The position numbers and the translations under genes are program-made. Positions 26,398 through 35,095 of a DNA stretch of 64,000 bases are shown one piece after another. Within the stretch, counting starts at the first letter, position 1. Each line of letters opens with the position of its first letter. The DNA lies in assembly GCA_030648295.1 (NCBI GenBank), contig JAUSID010000136.1, positions 30,695-94,694 on the forward strand, written 5' to 3'. This stretch comes from Opitutaceae bacterium (GTDB lineage Bacteria > Verrucomicrobiota > Verrucomicrobiia > Opitutales > Opitutaceae). The notes beneath the pieces were generated by a model. The model had not been told where the DNA came from. It did no database searches and was given only the letters and a program-made list of their open reading frames with translations.

Positions 26398-26492
26398 GGT
26401 CGGAAGAACGCGAGACTTGGAAGAACGCGAGACGTGGAAGACGTGTAAGACTCGGGAAGAGGAAATGCTAAGAAAAGTTATGGGGTAAAATA

Positions 26493-26609
26493 TCTGACCT
26501 CTGACGGCTGACCTCTGACGTCTGACCTTTGGCATCTGGCTTCTGGCCTCTACCTCCGACGTGCGACTCCGACATCTGACATCTGATCTCTGACTTCTGA
26601 CGTCTGATC
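26493..26609 (-). repeat. Heptanucleotide array between ABC ATPase and permease genes
   Basis: About 16 degenerate 7-base units (TCTGACC, TCTGACG and variants on the plus strand). Read along the transcript of the flanking minus-strand genes the units are GTCAGAG/GGTCAGA, the same as the array after yidC. The array directly abuts the stop codon of the ATPase gene. A second, less regular A/G-rich stretch continues from 26400 to 26460. Confidence 0.9.
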
Positions 26610-27341
26610 TCAGCGTTCCGAGCCGCCAGTGGCGCGGATGAAGACCTCCTCGAGGTTGACGTTGGCGTCGCCATTGCTGAATCGGGCGGCGACCTCGGCG
26701 AGCGTGCCGTCGGCGATTTTTTCTCCCTGCTTCAGGATCAACACATGGGTGCAAACCTCCTGGAGCAGATGCAGGAGATGTGAACTAAGGACGATGGTCG
26801 CGCCTTCGCGCGCCCGCTTCACGATCGAGTCCTTCATCCGCCGGATGCCGAGCGGGTCGAGGCCCGTGAGCGGCTCATCGAAGAACATCACGCGCGGCGA
26901 ATGCAAGAGCCCGCAGGTGATGGCCAGCTTCTGCTTCATGCCGCGCGACAGCTCACCCGGCAGCTGATCGGCCTTGTCGGCAATTTCGAATTCCTCGAGC
27001 AGCGGCTGCGCGATCGCCTCATGCCCGGCTACACCGTAGATTCGGGCCACGAAGTTCAGGTGCTGACGGACGGTAAGATATTCGAACAACCGCGGTTCGT
27101 CGGGGAAGAAGGCCAGCATGCGTTTGGCCGCGACGGGATCGTTTGCCATGTCGTTACCCACAATCCGGATACTACCGGCAGTGGTCGGAATGATGCCAGC
27201 CAGGCAGCGGAGGGTGGTCGTTTTTCCCGCCCCGTTGGGACCAACCAGGCCGAGCACCTCTCCCGGTCCCACCCGGAACGAGAGGTCACGAACGGCGGTG
27301 AAGGCTCCGTAGCGTTTGGCAAGGGCGGCGACCTCAATCAT
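26610..27341 (-). CDS. ABC transporter ATP-binding protein
   Basis: 243 residues from ATG 27341. Complete ATPase: Walker A VGPNGAGKTTT (residues about 33-43), Q-loop replaced by FFPDEPRLFEYLT, signature LSRGMKQKLAI, Walker B VMFFDEPLTGLDP and H-loop VLSSHLL. It belongs to the ABC-2 exporter ATPase class that pairs with large permeases, here the downstream gene on the same strand. The signature begins LSRGM rather than LSGGQ, which is usual for this class. A longer start at 27389 would add sixteen residues ahead of the first beta strand. Divergent from the small periplasmic protein gene. Confidence 0.95.
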   Translation of the reverse strand: MIEVAALAKRYGAFTAVRDLSFRVGPGEVLGLVGPNGAGKTTTLRCLAGIIPTTAGSIRIVGNDMANDPVAAKRMLAFFPDEPRLFEYLTVRQHLNFVARIYGVAGHEAIAQPLLEEFEIADKADQLPGELSRGMKQKLAITCGLLHSPRVMFFDEPLTGLDPLGIRRMKDSIVKRAREGATIVLSSHLLHLLQEVCTHVLILKQGEKIADGTLAEVAARFSNGDANVNLEEVFIRATGGSER

Positions 27342-27491
27342 GAGTGCCGGACGGTGCCTCGCCGGGTGAGTTGCCGCAAGCTTGTGCAAATATCGAGTAA
27401 CTCTCTCCCGGGCGATCCGTCATGCTGGCGGTCCGGCTGTCTGCCGTGACATCCCAAAACCTCAAATCGAGTCACAACCTCCGAATTACAC

Positions 27492-27857
27492 ATGAAGTCC
27501 CTCAAAGTTATCATTGTCGCCGTCGCCCTGAGCGTCATGGCCTCCGCCACCGTCGCCCAAGCCCAGGAGAGGAAGAAGGGCGGAATGAGCCCCGAGCAGC
27601 AAATCGCGCAGATCGAGCAGCAGGTCGGCAGCCTGACTGACGCGGAGAAGAAGAAAGTCACCGCGATCTTCGAAAAAACGCGTGAAGCCATGAAGGGCGT
27701 TTCGAAGGAATCGCGCAAAGAGGAGATGCCTAAGATGATGAAGAAACAGAGCGACGAGATCGCGGCGGCGCTGACGCCGGAGCATCGCGAAAAGTACCTG
27801 GCTGCCATGGCGTCCAAGAAGGGCGGCTCGGGCGGCGGCAAGAAGAAGAACCAGTAA
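27492..27857 (+). CDS. Small secreted Spy/CpxP-like helical protein
   Basis: 121 residues with a signal peptide (LKVIIVAVALSVMASATVAQA) followed by a charged helical mature part. The pattern SLTDAEKKKVTAIFEK and later AALTPEHREKYLAAM resembles the L-T-x-x-Q/E repeats of Spy/CpxP-type periplasmic chaperone-like proteins, spaced about 50 residues. The tail is Gly/Lys-rich (KKGGSGGGKKK). The function is inferred only from this layout. An intrinsic terminator lies 27 bases after the stop. Confidence 0.7.
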   Translation: MKSLKVIIVAVALSVMASATVAQAQERKKGGMSPEQQIAQIEQQVGSLTDAEKKKVTAIFEKTREAMKGVSKESRKEEMPKMMKKQSDEIAAALTPEHREKYLAAMASKKGGSGGGKKKNQ

Positions 27858-27883
27858 TTTTTTGTCAGGGGTTGGTGTTATAC

Positions 27884-27920
27884 GCCGCCGCGGATCGCAG
27901 CCCGCGGCGGCATTCTTTTT
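27884..27920 (+). terminator. Intrinsic terminator after the Spy-like gene
   Basis: GCCGCCGCGG (27884-27893) pairs exactly with CCGCGGCGGC (27902-27911), followed by ATTCTTTTT (27912-27920). Stem, loop of eight bases and T-tract fit a rho-independent terminator, placed just ahead of the flavoprotein gene. Confidence 0.85.
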
Positions 27921-27937
27921 GATTTCGTTTCGACTCC

Positions 27938-29305
27938 ATGGCCGGGTCGCGCACGTTGGCGGGGATGCCCGAAAAACTGCGCGTGGTTGTCGTCGGCGGC
28001 GGGGCGGCGGGTTTCTTCGCCGCCATCGCCTGCGCCGGGAAACTCGGCGCCGCGGGCGAGGTTACCATTTACGAACTCACGGCGCATCCGCTGGCGAAGG
28101 TGCGCGTGTCGGGCGGCGGTCGCTGCAATGTGACGCATGCGTGTTTCGAGCCCCGCGAACTGGTCCGCCGGTATCCTCGGGGCGGACGCGAATTGCTGGG
28201 CGCTTTTCATCGGTGGCAGCCGCGGGACACGGTCGCGTGGTTTGCCGCGCGCGGCGTCGAACTGAAAACGGAAGATGACGGACGGATGTTCCCGGTCACC
28301 GACGACTCCGCCACGATTGTCGACTGCCTCACCGCCGCGGCGACTGAGGCGGGCGTGCGGATTGTCACCACGCTCGGACTGCGCAAGGCAGAACGGGTGG
28401 GCCGCGAGCCGGGCAGCCAGGGGTTCTGGCTGACGCTGACGGATGGCAACGAACTCCGGTGCGAACGGCTCCTGCTCGCGACGGGCGGCAATCGCGCTTC
28501 GGCCGGCTTCACGATCGCGCAGACGCTGGGCCACACCATTGAGCCGCTCGTGCCGTCACTGTTCACGTTTCACATCGATGATGCGCGACTGATTGGGCTG
28601 TCGGGCGTCTCGGTCGAAAACGCGACCGCGAAGGTGGCCGACGCGAAACTCTCCGAGTCGGGGCCGCTGTTGATCACACACTGGGGTCTCAGCGGGCCGG
28701 CGATCCTGAAACTGTCAGCGTGGGGCGCGCGTGAACTCGCCTCGCGCGGTTACGAATTCCCGCTCCAGATCAACTTTGCGGGGCCGCACACGCCGGAGTC
28801 GCTGCGGCAGGAGCTGGCGCGCGTGCGCGAAAAGAACCCCCGCAAACAAATCGGCACCTGGAGCCCGCTGCCGATGCCGCAGCGGCTGTGGGAGCGACTC
28901 GTCTTGGCCGCCGGGATCGCGCCGACGACACCGTGGACGGCGGTGGGAAACACGGCGCTGGCGACTCTGGCGGCACAGCTCACCGCGGCCGAATTCAAGG
29001 TGGTGGGCAAGAGCCTGTTCAAGGAGGAGTTCGTCACGTGCGGCGGCGTGCGTTTGAGCGAGGTGGATTTTCGCACCATGGAGAGTCGCATCTGCCCGGG
29101 GCTGCATTTCGCGGGGGAGGTGCTGGACATCGACGGCGTCACGGGCGGTTTCAATTTTCAGTCGGCGTGGACCACGGGCATGCTGGCGGGGCTGGCGATG
29201 GCCGAAACCGGTGCAACGGACGAGTCGAAGCGCGCCGCCGAGAGCGATGTCGGTGCCAGGCGCACTTCGAACGATCCAATCAGGCGGGAGAAAGAGAAAG
29301 ATTAA
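27938..29305 (+). CDS. HI0933-family FAD/NAD(P)-dependent oxidoreductase
   Basis: 455 residues. FAD-binding start VVVVGGGAAGFFAAIA, then the family hallmark VRVSGGGRCNVTHA, then FKTEDDGRMFPV-like ELKTEDDGRMFPVTD, LLLATGGNRAS, and the C-terminal FVTCGGVRLSEVDFRTMESR with GLHFAGEVLDIDGVTGGFNFQ. The family includes BaiN-type flavoproteins; the physiological substrate is uncertain. An ATG at 27965 is an alternative start giving a shorter N-terminus. The C-terminal 35 residues (SKRAAESDVGARR onward) are hydrophilic and unlike the family core. Confidence 0.92.
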   Translation: MAGSRTLAGMPEKLRVVVVGGGAAGFFAAIACAGKLGAAGEVTIYELTAHPLAKVRVSGGGRCNVTHACFEPRELVRRYPRGGRELLGAFHRWQPRDTVAWFAARGVELKTEDDGRMFPVTDDSATIVDCLTAAATEAGVRIVTTLGLRKAERVGREPGSQGFWLTLTDGNELRCERLLLATGGNRASAGFTIAQTLGHTIEPLVPSLFTFHIDDARLIGLSGVSVENATAKVADAKLSESGPLLITHWGLSGPAILKLSAWGARELASRGYEFPLQINFAGPHTPESLRQELARVREKNPRKQIGTWSPLPMPQRLWERLVLAAGIAPTTPWTAVGNTALATLAAQLTAAEFKVVGKSLFKEEFVTCGGVRLSEVDFRTMESRICPGLHFAGEVLDIDGVTGGFNFQSAWTTGMLAGLAMAETGATDESKRAAESDVGARRTSNDPIRREKEKD

Positions 29306-29366
29306 GAACGAGTGAAGGTTCCCGCACCTCTGGAAAATGAAGTCGGCGATCGGCCAGCACCTGCCG

Positions 29367-29389
29367 TTTGTCATCTATTAGATGACAAA
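29367..29389. promoter_or_regulatory. Perfect 11-bp-arm palindrome between convergent genes
   Basis: TTTGTCATCTA (29367-29377) and TAGATGACAAA (29379-29389) are exact reverse complements around one central T. Further out, TGAAGTCG (29338-29345) matches CGACTTCA (29393-29400), nesting the site in a larger inverted repeat that reaches the stop codon of the minus-strand gene. It may be a bidirectional terminator or protein-binding site. Confidence 0.55.
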
Positions 29390-29397
29390 GGGCGACT

Positions 29398-31368
29398 TCA
29401 GTTCTTCCGCCGATCGAGCCGGTATAACGGAGCGTCCTCGAACAGTTTTGCGGTGCGCAGGTGGCCGAGGAATTCGAAACTCACGGCCGACAAATCCTCG
29501 CCGCTGCACAACGCCGCGAATTCCTGCGTCACGTAAACCTGCCCCGCCGGCGTGATCGGCTCGATTCGTGCCGCCCGCGCCAGGTGGGCCCCGACGCAGG
29601 TCTGGCGGTGGAGTACCGGGTCCATGAACGCGTATACCGGGCCGGCATGCAGCACGATCCGGATGGCGAGATCCGGCGGCAGCCCGTACTGCGCCCAGTC
29701 GGTTCGCTCGACGAGGTCGCGCAATTCGAGCGCGAAGCTGGCCGCGTCGGGCAGCCGGTCGTACACGAAGTAGTTGGACCGACCCCAGGATTCGGATACG
29801 GCAGGCTTCACCGGCATCGTGTCCATCAGTCGTGCGACCAAGCCCTTGAAATCGCGAATGAACGCCGGCATCTGCCGTTCGCCGATTTTCTGAAAGTTGA
29901 TCACCTCGGCGCAGAGCATCGCCTTGATCCCGTGTTCGATTGTCGAACCTGCCGCGGGCGAAGCGACGGCGACCGGCCCGGCCGCACCGCCGCCGCCATT
30001 GTTTTCCGACCCCAGCGGAATGATGTGCGGATTCAGCCCCCGCTGTCTCCATTCGCCGACGACACTCCCGGTGCCGCCCGCGCCGTCGGCCGTCTTGCCA
30101 TCCCACACCGCAATTGCCTGAAGTTCAAAATCAAGGGCCTGCGCCTGAAGGACGGCGAGCCCGGTGATGATTTGATTGGCGTAAACCAGCCCCATGGCCG
30201 AGGCGGGATCATTTTCCGAGGCGGCGTAGTCCGCGGGGTTGGCAATCAGGCACGTGGTCGCGCTGCCGAGTACCGAATGGAACCTCCGTTCCCACTCCGG
30301 CCCGGCGAAACTTACGCTCTGCCACTTGAAGGCGGCCACCGGACACGGCAGCACGAGGTGCAGCTTGGCGTTCTGTTCCAACAGGCATTCGCAAAAAATC
30401 AGATCGGCGCCGCAGGCCGCGGACGCATAGCCGAAACCCGGCTTGATTCGCGTCAACTGCTGGCGAATCTGCTCCCGAACCTCCGCTTCGCGCTCCGCCG
30501 AAAAACGCGGCGTGGTGCGCCCTGGGTGATCCAGCATGTGCCCGGCGAAGACGACGACGGTGGGAAACTCGAAGCAGCGATCCAGCCAGTCGGTGCCATG
30601 CTCGGTCTTGCCCATCGCATCGCGAAGCCGGCGCCGGATCGTGGCCAGGTCGTACCAATGGCGCCGCGAAGCGGCGGGTGCTTTCGCGTAAAACGAGAGA
30701 ATCTCCTGCGCCTGCTGCCGCATCGACGCCAGGTCGCGCCAGCGCCCCGTGAAGGCCGCGGCGGCCTTCCGATAATACTCGCCCGCCTCCACGGTCGCGC
30801 CCTGGTGGGTGAGCGCCTCGGCGAGGGTCGCGAGCAGCCAGCCATCGGTTTCCCCGCCGTTGCCCTTCATTTCGCGGCGGCAAATCTTCTCGACTTTCCG
30901 GGCGCAGCTTTCGGCCTTCGGCAGTTCGCCCGCGGCGGCGAGGGTGAACGCCAGGTTGATGCCGGGATAGTATGACTCGCCGAGTTCGAAACCCTCCCCG
31001 TAGAACTTGCACGCCTGTCGCAGCGCCTCGGCCGCCACCGCCGGCTCCCGCGCCCGGCGCCACAATTCCTTGTACACCCGGCCGAGCAGGCACAGCGTTT
31101 CCTCGTCGCTGGCCGACTCCTTCATCAATTCGCCCAGCACCTCGCGCGCGCCATCGAGCGCACCCGTTTGCGCCAGCGCCAGCGCCAGCTGCTGCTGGAG
31201 CACGCGGTTGGCGCCGTAACGCTTCACGCCATCGCGTGCGACTTCGATCGCGGTCAGCAACTGCCCCGAGGACACCGACTGCCGCGCGGTCTGTTCGTAT
31301 TCACGAACATCATGCGAAAGCGGAGACTGGGTCTTCCCCGCATCCTCGGAGTTTTCATAGAAGATCAC
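29398..31368 (-). CDS. TPR-type / SLOG-like / degenerate nucleotide-cyclase protein
   Basis: 656 residues with three visible parts. Residues about 20-255 are TPR-like helices resembling the TRAFs-binding/DUF4071 (TPR-S) type (LLTAIEVARDGVKRYG, ETLCLLGRVYKELWRR). Residues about 265-420 look like a SLOG/Rossmann-type nucleotide-sensing domain (VVVFAGHMLDHPGR, ASAACGADLIFCECLLE, LVLPCPVAAFK). The C-terminal 180 residues look like a class III adenylate/guanylate cyclase domain (AMLCAEVINFQKIG, VGAHLARAARIEP, GQVYVTQEFAAL), but the metal-ligand aspartates appear replaced (Glu in CAEV; Arg in WGRSNYF), so it is probably not catalytic. No membrane segment is visible; it should be cytoplasmic. It likely senses or binds a nucleotide signal; that is inference. 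No adjacent effector gene is evident. Confidence 0.7.
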   Translation of the reverse strand: MIFYENSEDAGKTQSPLSHDVREYEQTARQSVSSGQLLTAIEVARDGVKRYGANRVLQQQLALALAQTGALDGAREVLGELMKESASDEETLCLLGRVYKELWRRAREPAVAAEALRQACKFYGEGFELGESYYPGINLAFTLAAAGELPKAESCARKVEKICRREMKGNGGETDGWLLATLAEALTHQGATVEAGEYYRKAAAAFTGRWRDLASMRQQAQEILSFYAKAPAASRRHWYDLATIRRRLRDAMGKTEHGTDWLDRCFEFPTVVVFAGHMLDHPGRTTPRFSAEREAEVREQIRQQLTRIKPGFGYASAACGADLIFCECLLEQNAKLHLVLPCPVAAFKWQSVSFAGPEWERRFHSVLGSATTCLIANPADYAASENDPASAMGLVYANQIITGLAVLQAQALDFELQAIAVWDGKTADGAGGTGSVVGEWRQRGLNPHIIPLGSENNGGGGAAGPVAVASPAAGSTIEHGIKAMLCAEVINFQKIGERQMPAFIRDFKGLVARLMDTMPVKPAVSESWGRSNYFVYDRLPDAASFALELRDLVERTDWAQYGLPPDLAIRIVLHAGPVYAFMDPVLHRQTCVGAHLARAARIEPITPAGQVYVTQEFAALCSGEDLSAVSFEFLGHLRTAKLFEDAPLYRLDRRKN

Positions 31369-31447
31369 GCGGCAGCGACCGTGGACAAATTCGTCGCCGG
31401 TTCAATCCTCGCGTGACGGATGATGGCGCCAGCAGGAAATGGCCGTC

Positions 31448-31574
31448 CCTGGGAGCGCGGGCGTCCCGCCCGCTCCGGGCGGTTGCGGGCAGGGCGCGCC
31501 CTCGCCGAACGCCATTGCGGGCGAGACCCGCCTTCGCCCAAGGCTTCGGCGGGCAGGCTGCCCGCGCTCCCAGG
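31448..31574. repeat. REP-like palindromic element, long form
   Basis: Arms 31448-31462 (CCTGGGAGCGCGGGC) and 31560-31574 are exact reverse complements; the interior has several smaller GCGGGC/GCCCGC hairpins. It occupies the 308-base gap between the divergent TPR-cyclase and AEC genes, in which nothing else is recognised. Confidence 0.85.
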
Positions 31575-31676
31575 TTGCGGACTTCGTGACGCAGACCGGC
31601 CGAACGTTGACAACCCGCAACCATTTCGCGCCTGCTGCGGGGTTTGTCGCTGCCACGTTCCATATCCTGAGCTGCC

Positions 31677-32624
31677 ATGCCGACCTACTGGGAACTCCTC
31701 CTGCTCGTCGTGCCCGTCTTCGCTTTGATTGGCATCGGCGCGGTCGTGCGGCGGGTGCACTGGGTGGAAGGCGAGGCCGAGGACAGCTTGATCCGGCTCG
31801 TCGTGAACGTGCTCTACCCGTGCCTGATTTTCGAATCCATCGCCGGCAATGCCGCGCTCCAGTCGCCGGGAAATCTGATTCTGCCGCCCCTCGTCGGTTT
31901 CGCGATCACGTGGCTGGGCTTTCGCTCCGGCCTGCTCGTGGCGAAAATGATCGGCCTGCACGTCGGCACCGGCCTGCGGACGTTTGCGCTCGCCGTCGGC
32001 ATCACCAATTACGGATTTCTGCCCATTCCAATCATGCAGAGCATTTGGGGCCCGGAAAGCCTGGCCATCCTGCTCGTCCATAACGTCGGCGTCGAAATCG
32101 CAATCTGGACTGCCGGCGTGCTGGTGTTGAGCGGTGAATCGCTGCGGCAAGGCTGGCGCCGGCTGGTGAGCCCAATCGTGATCACGGTGGTGCTCGCGGT
32201 GGCCTGCAATCTTTCCGGGCTCACGCCGCACCTGCCGAAGGTGCTAACCGCGACGATCCACGCGCTCGGCGTCTGCGGCATTCCGCTTGGCTTGATCATG
32301 ACCGGCGTGAATCTCGCGAATTATCTCGGCGAGCCGCGGGAGCTGTTCAACGCGAAGGTTTCCATCGCCGCGAACCTGCTTCGGCTCGGCGTATTGCCAG
32401 TGCTGTTACTGCTTCTCGCGCGTTACCTGCCCTGCACGCCCGATCTGAAGCGGGTGATCGTCGTGCAGGCAGCGATGCCGGCGGCGATGGTGTCCGTGAT
32501 CATCGCGCGGCTCTACGGCGGCCACCCTCGGACGGCCGTCCAAATCGTGCTCGGCACCACGGCGCTCGGCCTGTTCGTCATTCCACTCTGGCTGCGCGTG
32601 GGGCTGTCGTGGATTGGGGTGTGA
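31677..32624 (+). CDS. AEC-family (auxin efflux carrier-like) transporter
   Basis: 315 residues with about ten hydrophobic segments, beginning YWELLLLVVPVFALIGIGAVVRR. Family features are the DSLIRLVVNVLYPCLIF segment after the first helix, the internal FALAVGITNYGFLPIPIM unwound-helix motif, and the C-terminal VVQAAMPAAMVSVIIA repeat half. Bacterial members transport organic anions such as malate; the substrate here is unknown. The ATG at 31677 gives the hydrophobic N-terminus at once. The 5' gap contains the REP-like element. Confidence 0.9.
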   Translation: MPTYWELLLLVVPVFALIGIGAVVRRVHWVEGEAEDSLIRLVVNVLYPCLIFESIAGNAALQSPGNLILPPLVGFAITWLGFRSGLLVAKMIGLHVGTGLRTFALAVGITNYGFLPIPIMQSIWGPESLAILLVHNVGVEIAIWTAGVLVLSGESLRQGWRRLVSPIVITVVLAVACNLSGLTPHLPKVLTATIHALGVCGIPLGLIMTGVNLANYLGEPRELFNAKVSIAANLLRLGVLPVLLLLLARYLPCTPDLKRVIVVQAAMPAAMVSVIIARLYGGHPRTAVQIVLGTTALGLFVIPLWLRVGLSWIGV

Positions 32625-32650
32625 CGCTCGCTCACGAGCCGCCGCGGCGA

Positions 32651-32775
32651 ATAATCCTCTTTCTCTTAATCTTAATCCCTGGTCGCCTACGGCGCCGCCA
32701 AAGGCGGGTAAACTTTCTCTTTCTCTCCCTGTCGGAGGAGAAAGATTAAGAGGAAAGATTAAGAGGAAGAGCCCG
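32651..32775. repeat. Inverted CTTTCTCTTAATC arrays flanking a GGCGGCGCCG-type element
   Basis: Pyrimidine-rich CTCTTTCTCTTAATCTTAATC at about 32657-32677 and CTTTCTCTTTCTC near 32714-32726 face the purine-rich AGAAAGATTAAGAGGAAAGATTAAGAGG at 32739-32768, giving complementary arms. Between the first pair lies a reverse copy of the GGCGGCGCCG-type palindrome (32678-32712). Placed between convergent genes, the structure may terminate transcription. Confidence 0.75.
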
Positions 32776-32789
32776 GATGGCCCGGCGGT

Positions 32790-33938
32790 TCACCGCGCGT
32801 GTGCCGGCGACGCCGCGTCCGGCAGGAAGAAAAACAGCAGCCCGATGATCACATAGAGCGCGAGCATCTGGACGCCTTCGAGCCAGTTGCTTTCGCCATC
32901 GCCCGCGATCTGATCGGTAACGAAGGCGGCGACGATGACGGCCGCGATTTCGGGCAGCGTGAACTCGAGGTTGAGCTGCTGCGGGAAGAGATAGCTGATG
33001 AACACGAGAACGGGCGCGACAAAGAGCGCGATCTGCAGGCTCGAGCCGACGGCAATCCCGAGCGAGAGATCCATCTTGTTCTTCATGGCCATCGTGATCG
33101 CCGTCGAATGCTCGGCGGCGTTGCCCACGATCGCGACGATGATGACGCCGACAAAAACCTCGGTGACGCCGAGCGAATGGCGCGCCGCCTCGACGGCGCC
33201 GACGAGAAACTCGGAGACCCACGCGACGGCGAGCGTGGCGGTGACCAGGACCGCGATGGCTTTGCCGACCGACCAGGGCTCGGAATGTTTGTCTGTCGCC
33301 TGCGCCTCGGTGTTTGCGATGTCGGCCTCGCCGCCGATAAACAGCTGTTTGTGGGTGACGAGGGAAAAAACCAGCATTGCGCCATACGTCGCGATCAGCA
33401 CGAAGGCGATGGCGAGGGACAGCCGCTGCTCGGCCAGCGCCGTCCAGCCGCCGGTGCGCTCGGCCGCGGCGTGAAAAACGGTTGGGATCACCAGCGCAGC
33501 GGCGGCGAGGATAAGCGCCGTCGAGGACGCGCGGGCCGCCGTCTTGTTGAAGGATTGCCGCTTGAAGCGCAGTCCGCCGGCGAAAATCGACAGGCCGAAA
33601 ACGAGCAGGAGGTTGCCGATGATCGACCCGGTGATCGACGCCTTCACGACCTCGATGTGTCCGGCGCGCAGGGCGATCAACGCGATGATCAGCTCGGCGG
33701 CATTGCCGAACGACGCATTGAGCAACCCGCCGATCCCTTCGCCCATCCGGTGTGCAAGTTGCTCCGTCGCGTGGCCCATCCAGCCCGCGATGGGAATTAT
33801 CGCGAGTGCCGATACAATGAAAAGCGCGGTATCGTTTCGCCACGGGGGAACGTAGCGGAGCGCGAAGGCGATCGGCACAAAGACGAGCAGCCAGTCGAGC
33901 GAAGGCCTGAGCCAGGATTTTGAGGCGGTGGTGGACAT
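32790..33938 (-). CDS. Calcium/proton (cation) exchanger, CaCA/CAX family
   Basis: 382 residues from ATG 33938, about eleven transmembrane segments. It has both signature alpha repeats: [20 protein letters not shown] followed by [15 protein letters not shown] (c-1), and [19 protein letters not shown] followed by [20 protein letters not shown] (c-2). These carry the acidic and polar residues that bind cation. An acidic loop separates the halves ([21 protein letters not shown]). The protein exchanges Ca2+ (or Na+/K+) for protons across the inner membrane. A longer start at 34166 is rejected because that extension is the REP-like element translated. It converges with the AEC gene. Confidence 0.95.
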   Translation of the reverse strand: MSTTASKSWLRPSLDWLLVFVPIAFALRYVPPWRNDTALFIVSALAIIPIAGWMGHATEQLAHRMGEGIGGLLNASFGNAAELIIALIALRAGHIEVVKASITGSIIGNLLLVFGLSIFAGGLRFKRQSFNKTAARASSTALILAAAALVIPTVFHAAAERTGGWTALAEQRLSLAIAFVLIATYGAMLVFSLVTHKQLFIGGEADIANTEAQATDKHSEPWSVGKAIAVLVTATLAVAWVSEFLVGAVEAARHSLGVTEVFVGVIIVAIVGNAAEHSTAITMAMKNKMDLSLGIAVGSSLQIALFVAPVLVFISYLFPQQLNLEFTLPEIAAVIVAAFVTDQIAGDGESNWLEGVQMLALYVIIGLLFFFLPDAASPAHAR

Positions 33939-34045
33939 TGGATCGCGGTGCGGCGCCGCGCACGAGCGCGGCGGCGGACTACCGTGCAGCTTCCTTCGCG
34001 ATTTACAACTGGCGGATGAATGATGAGTCCGGCGGGGGAGAAAGC

Positions 34046-34167
34046 CCCTGGGAGCGCGGGCGTCTCGCCCGCATTGCCAATGCGAATCGGCGATCGCGGT
34101 GCCGAGCAAATCTGCGGCTGGAAGCCGCAGCCACTTTCCGGAACACGGGCGAGACGCCCGTGCCACT
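34046..34167. repeat. REP-like half elements and hairpins
   Basis: A REP-like left half (34046-34072, CCTGGGAGCGCGGGCGTCTC), a TGCGGCTGGAAGCCGCA hairpin (34112-34128) and an ACGGGCGAGACGCCCGT hairpin followed by GCCACTTC (34145-34167). It ends seven bases before the 3' end of the next minus-strand gene. Confidence 0.75.
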
Positions 34168-34173
34168 TCGAGC

Positions 34174-35001
34174 CTACTTCGTCCCGGTCAGCATATCCTC
34201 CATCAACGCGATGGCGGTAGCCTCGGTGATGTCGCGAACGTCGAACTGCCGGACGATGCGACCGGCCTGAACTCCCTTGCCGATGATGTCGCTGGCCGCG
34301 GCCTGGCCCACGATGGCGGAATCCTTCAGCCGAATCGCGGTCGCCTGGATGTCGGGCACCGAGTACGTGGCGTCGCCCGAGACCTCGGGGAAAACGATGT
34401 TGCGGCTCGAAATCAGCACCTCGATGGCGATGTCCGCGATGTTGGCGAGCGCCTCGCGATCGCGGGTTGCCTGATCGGCGAGCCGGGCGCCTGGCTGATC
34501 CGGCAGCAGCGAGGCGGCGACTTTCTGGTCGGCCAGCTGCGCGCCGGCGTGGCGGAACGCGCGGCCAAACAGCCGCTCGATTTCGCGTACGGTCTGCTGA
34601 TCGGCGAGCGTCGGGCCGGCGGATGTTCGCACCGCGTACGAGTTCGACGCGTTGGTATTGTTGTTCGCGCCCGTGTCGGTCGAGTGCGACGGCGCGGTCG
34701 CGGCCGGCCCGATGTCAATCAGCGCGCGGTTGACGTAAACGACGATTCGCGGTGCACCATCGGTTTTGTACGCTTTGCGGAATCCCTCGAGAATTCCGTC
34801 CGCCGTCGGTCGCGCGATCAGCGTGTCACCCGACGGACCATACACGCGCTGCTGTCCTGGCGCCGCGTCCGGTCCTGCCGCTCGCGGCAGGGCTTGGGCG
34901 ATGGGCGGCGGGGGCGGCGGCGCCTGACGCGGCGACTGCGCGGACACGAATGGGGTGGCGAGAAGGGCAACGGACCCGAGGAGAAATGAGCGCGTGTTCA
35001 T
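34174..35001 (-). CDS. Secreted protein of unknown function in the LpoB cluster
   Basis: 275 residues. Signal peptide [17 protein letters not shown], then a Pro-rich linker (PPPPPP) and a domain with [14 protein letters not shown], an Asn/Thr-rich loop, [17 protein letters not shown] and a C-terminal half ([37 protein letters not shown]) suggesting an alpha/beta fold related to LpoB/CsgG-like assembly proteins. I do not recognise a specific family. It is the last gene of a minus-strand series of envelope proteins (LpoB, COG3014, YcfL-like), 94 bases after the YcfL-like gene, so a shared role in envelope assembly is likely. Confidence 0.7.
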   Translation of the reverse strand: MNTRSFLLGSVALLATPFVSAQSPRQAPPPPPPIAQALPRAAGPDAAPGQQRVYGPSGDTLIARPTADGILEGFRKAYKTDGAPRIVVYVNRALIDIGPAATAPSHSTDTGANNNTNASNSYAVRTSAGPTLADQQTVREIERLFGRAFRHAGAQLADQKVAASLLPDQPGARLADQATRDREALANIADIAIEVLISSRNIVFPEVSGDATYSVPDIQATAIRLKDSAIVGQAAASDIIGKGVQAGRIVRQFDVRDITEATAIALMEDMLTGTK

Positions 35002-35095
35002 GGCGAAGGGGCGGGCAGGTTTTTTTTGCTTGGGCCGCGCGCACTCACTCGATCGGCGCCGCGGTCGCGGAATGACGGTGATGGTCGCGTGCAGG

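Noticed and set aside
29398..31368. Active adenylate cyclase
   Set aside because: The metal-binding aspartates expected in the cyclase domain appear substituted, so I do not call it active.
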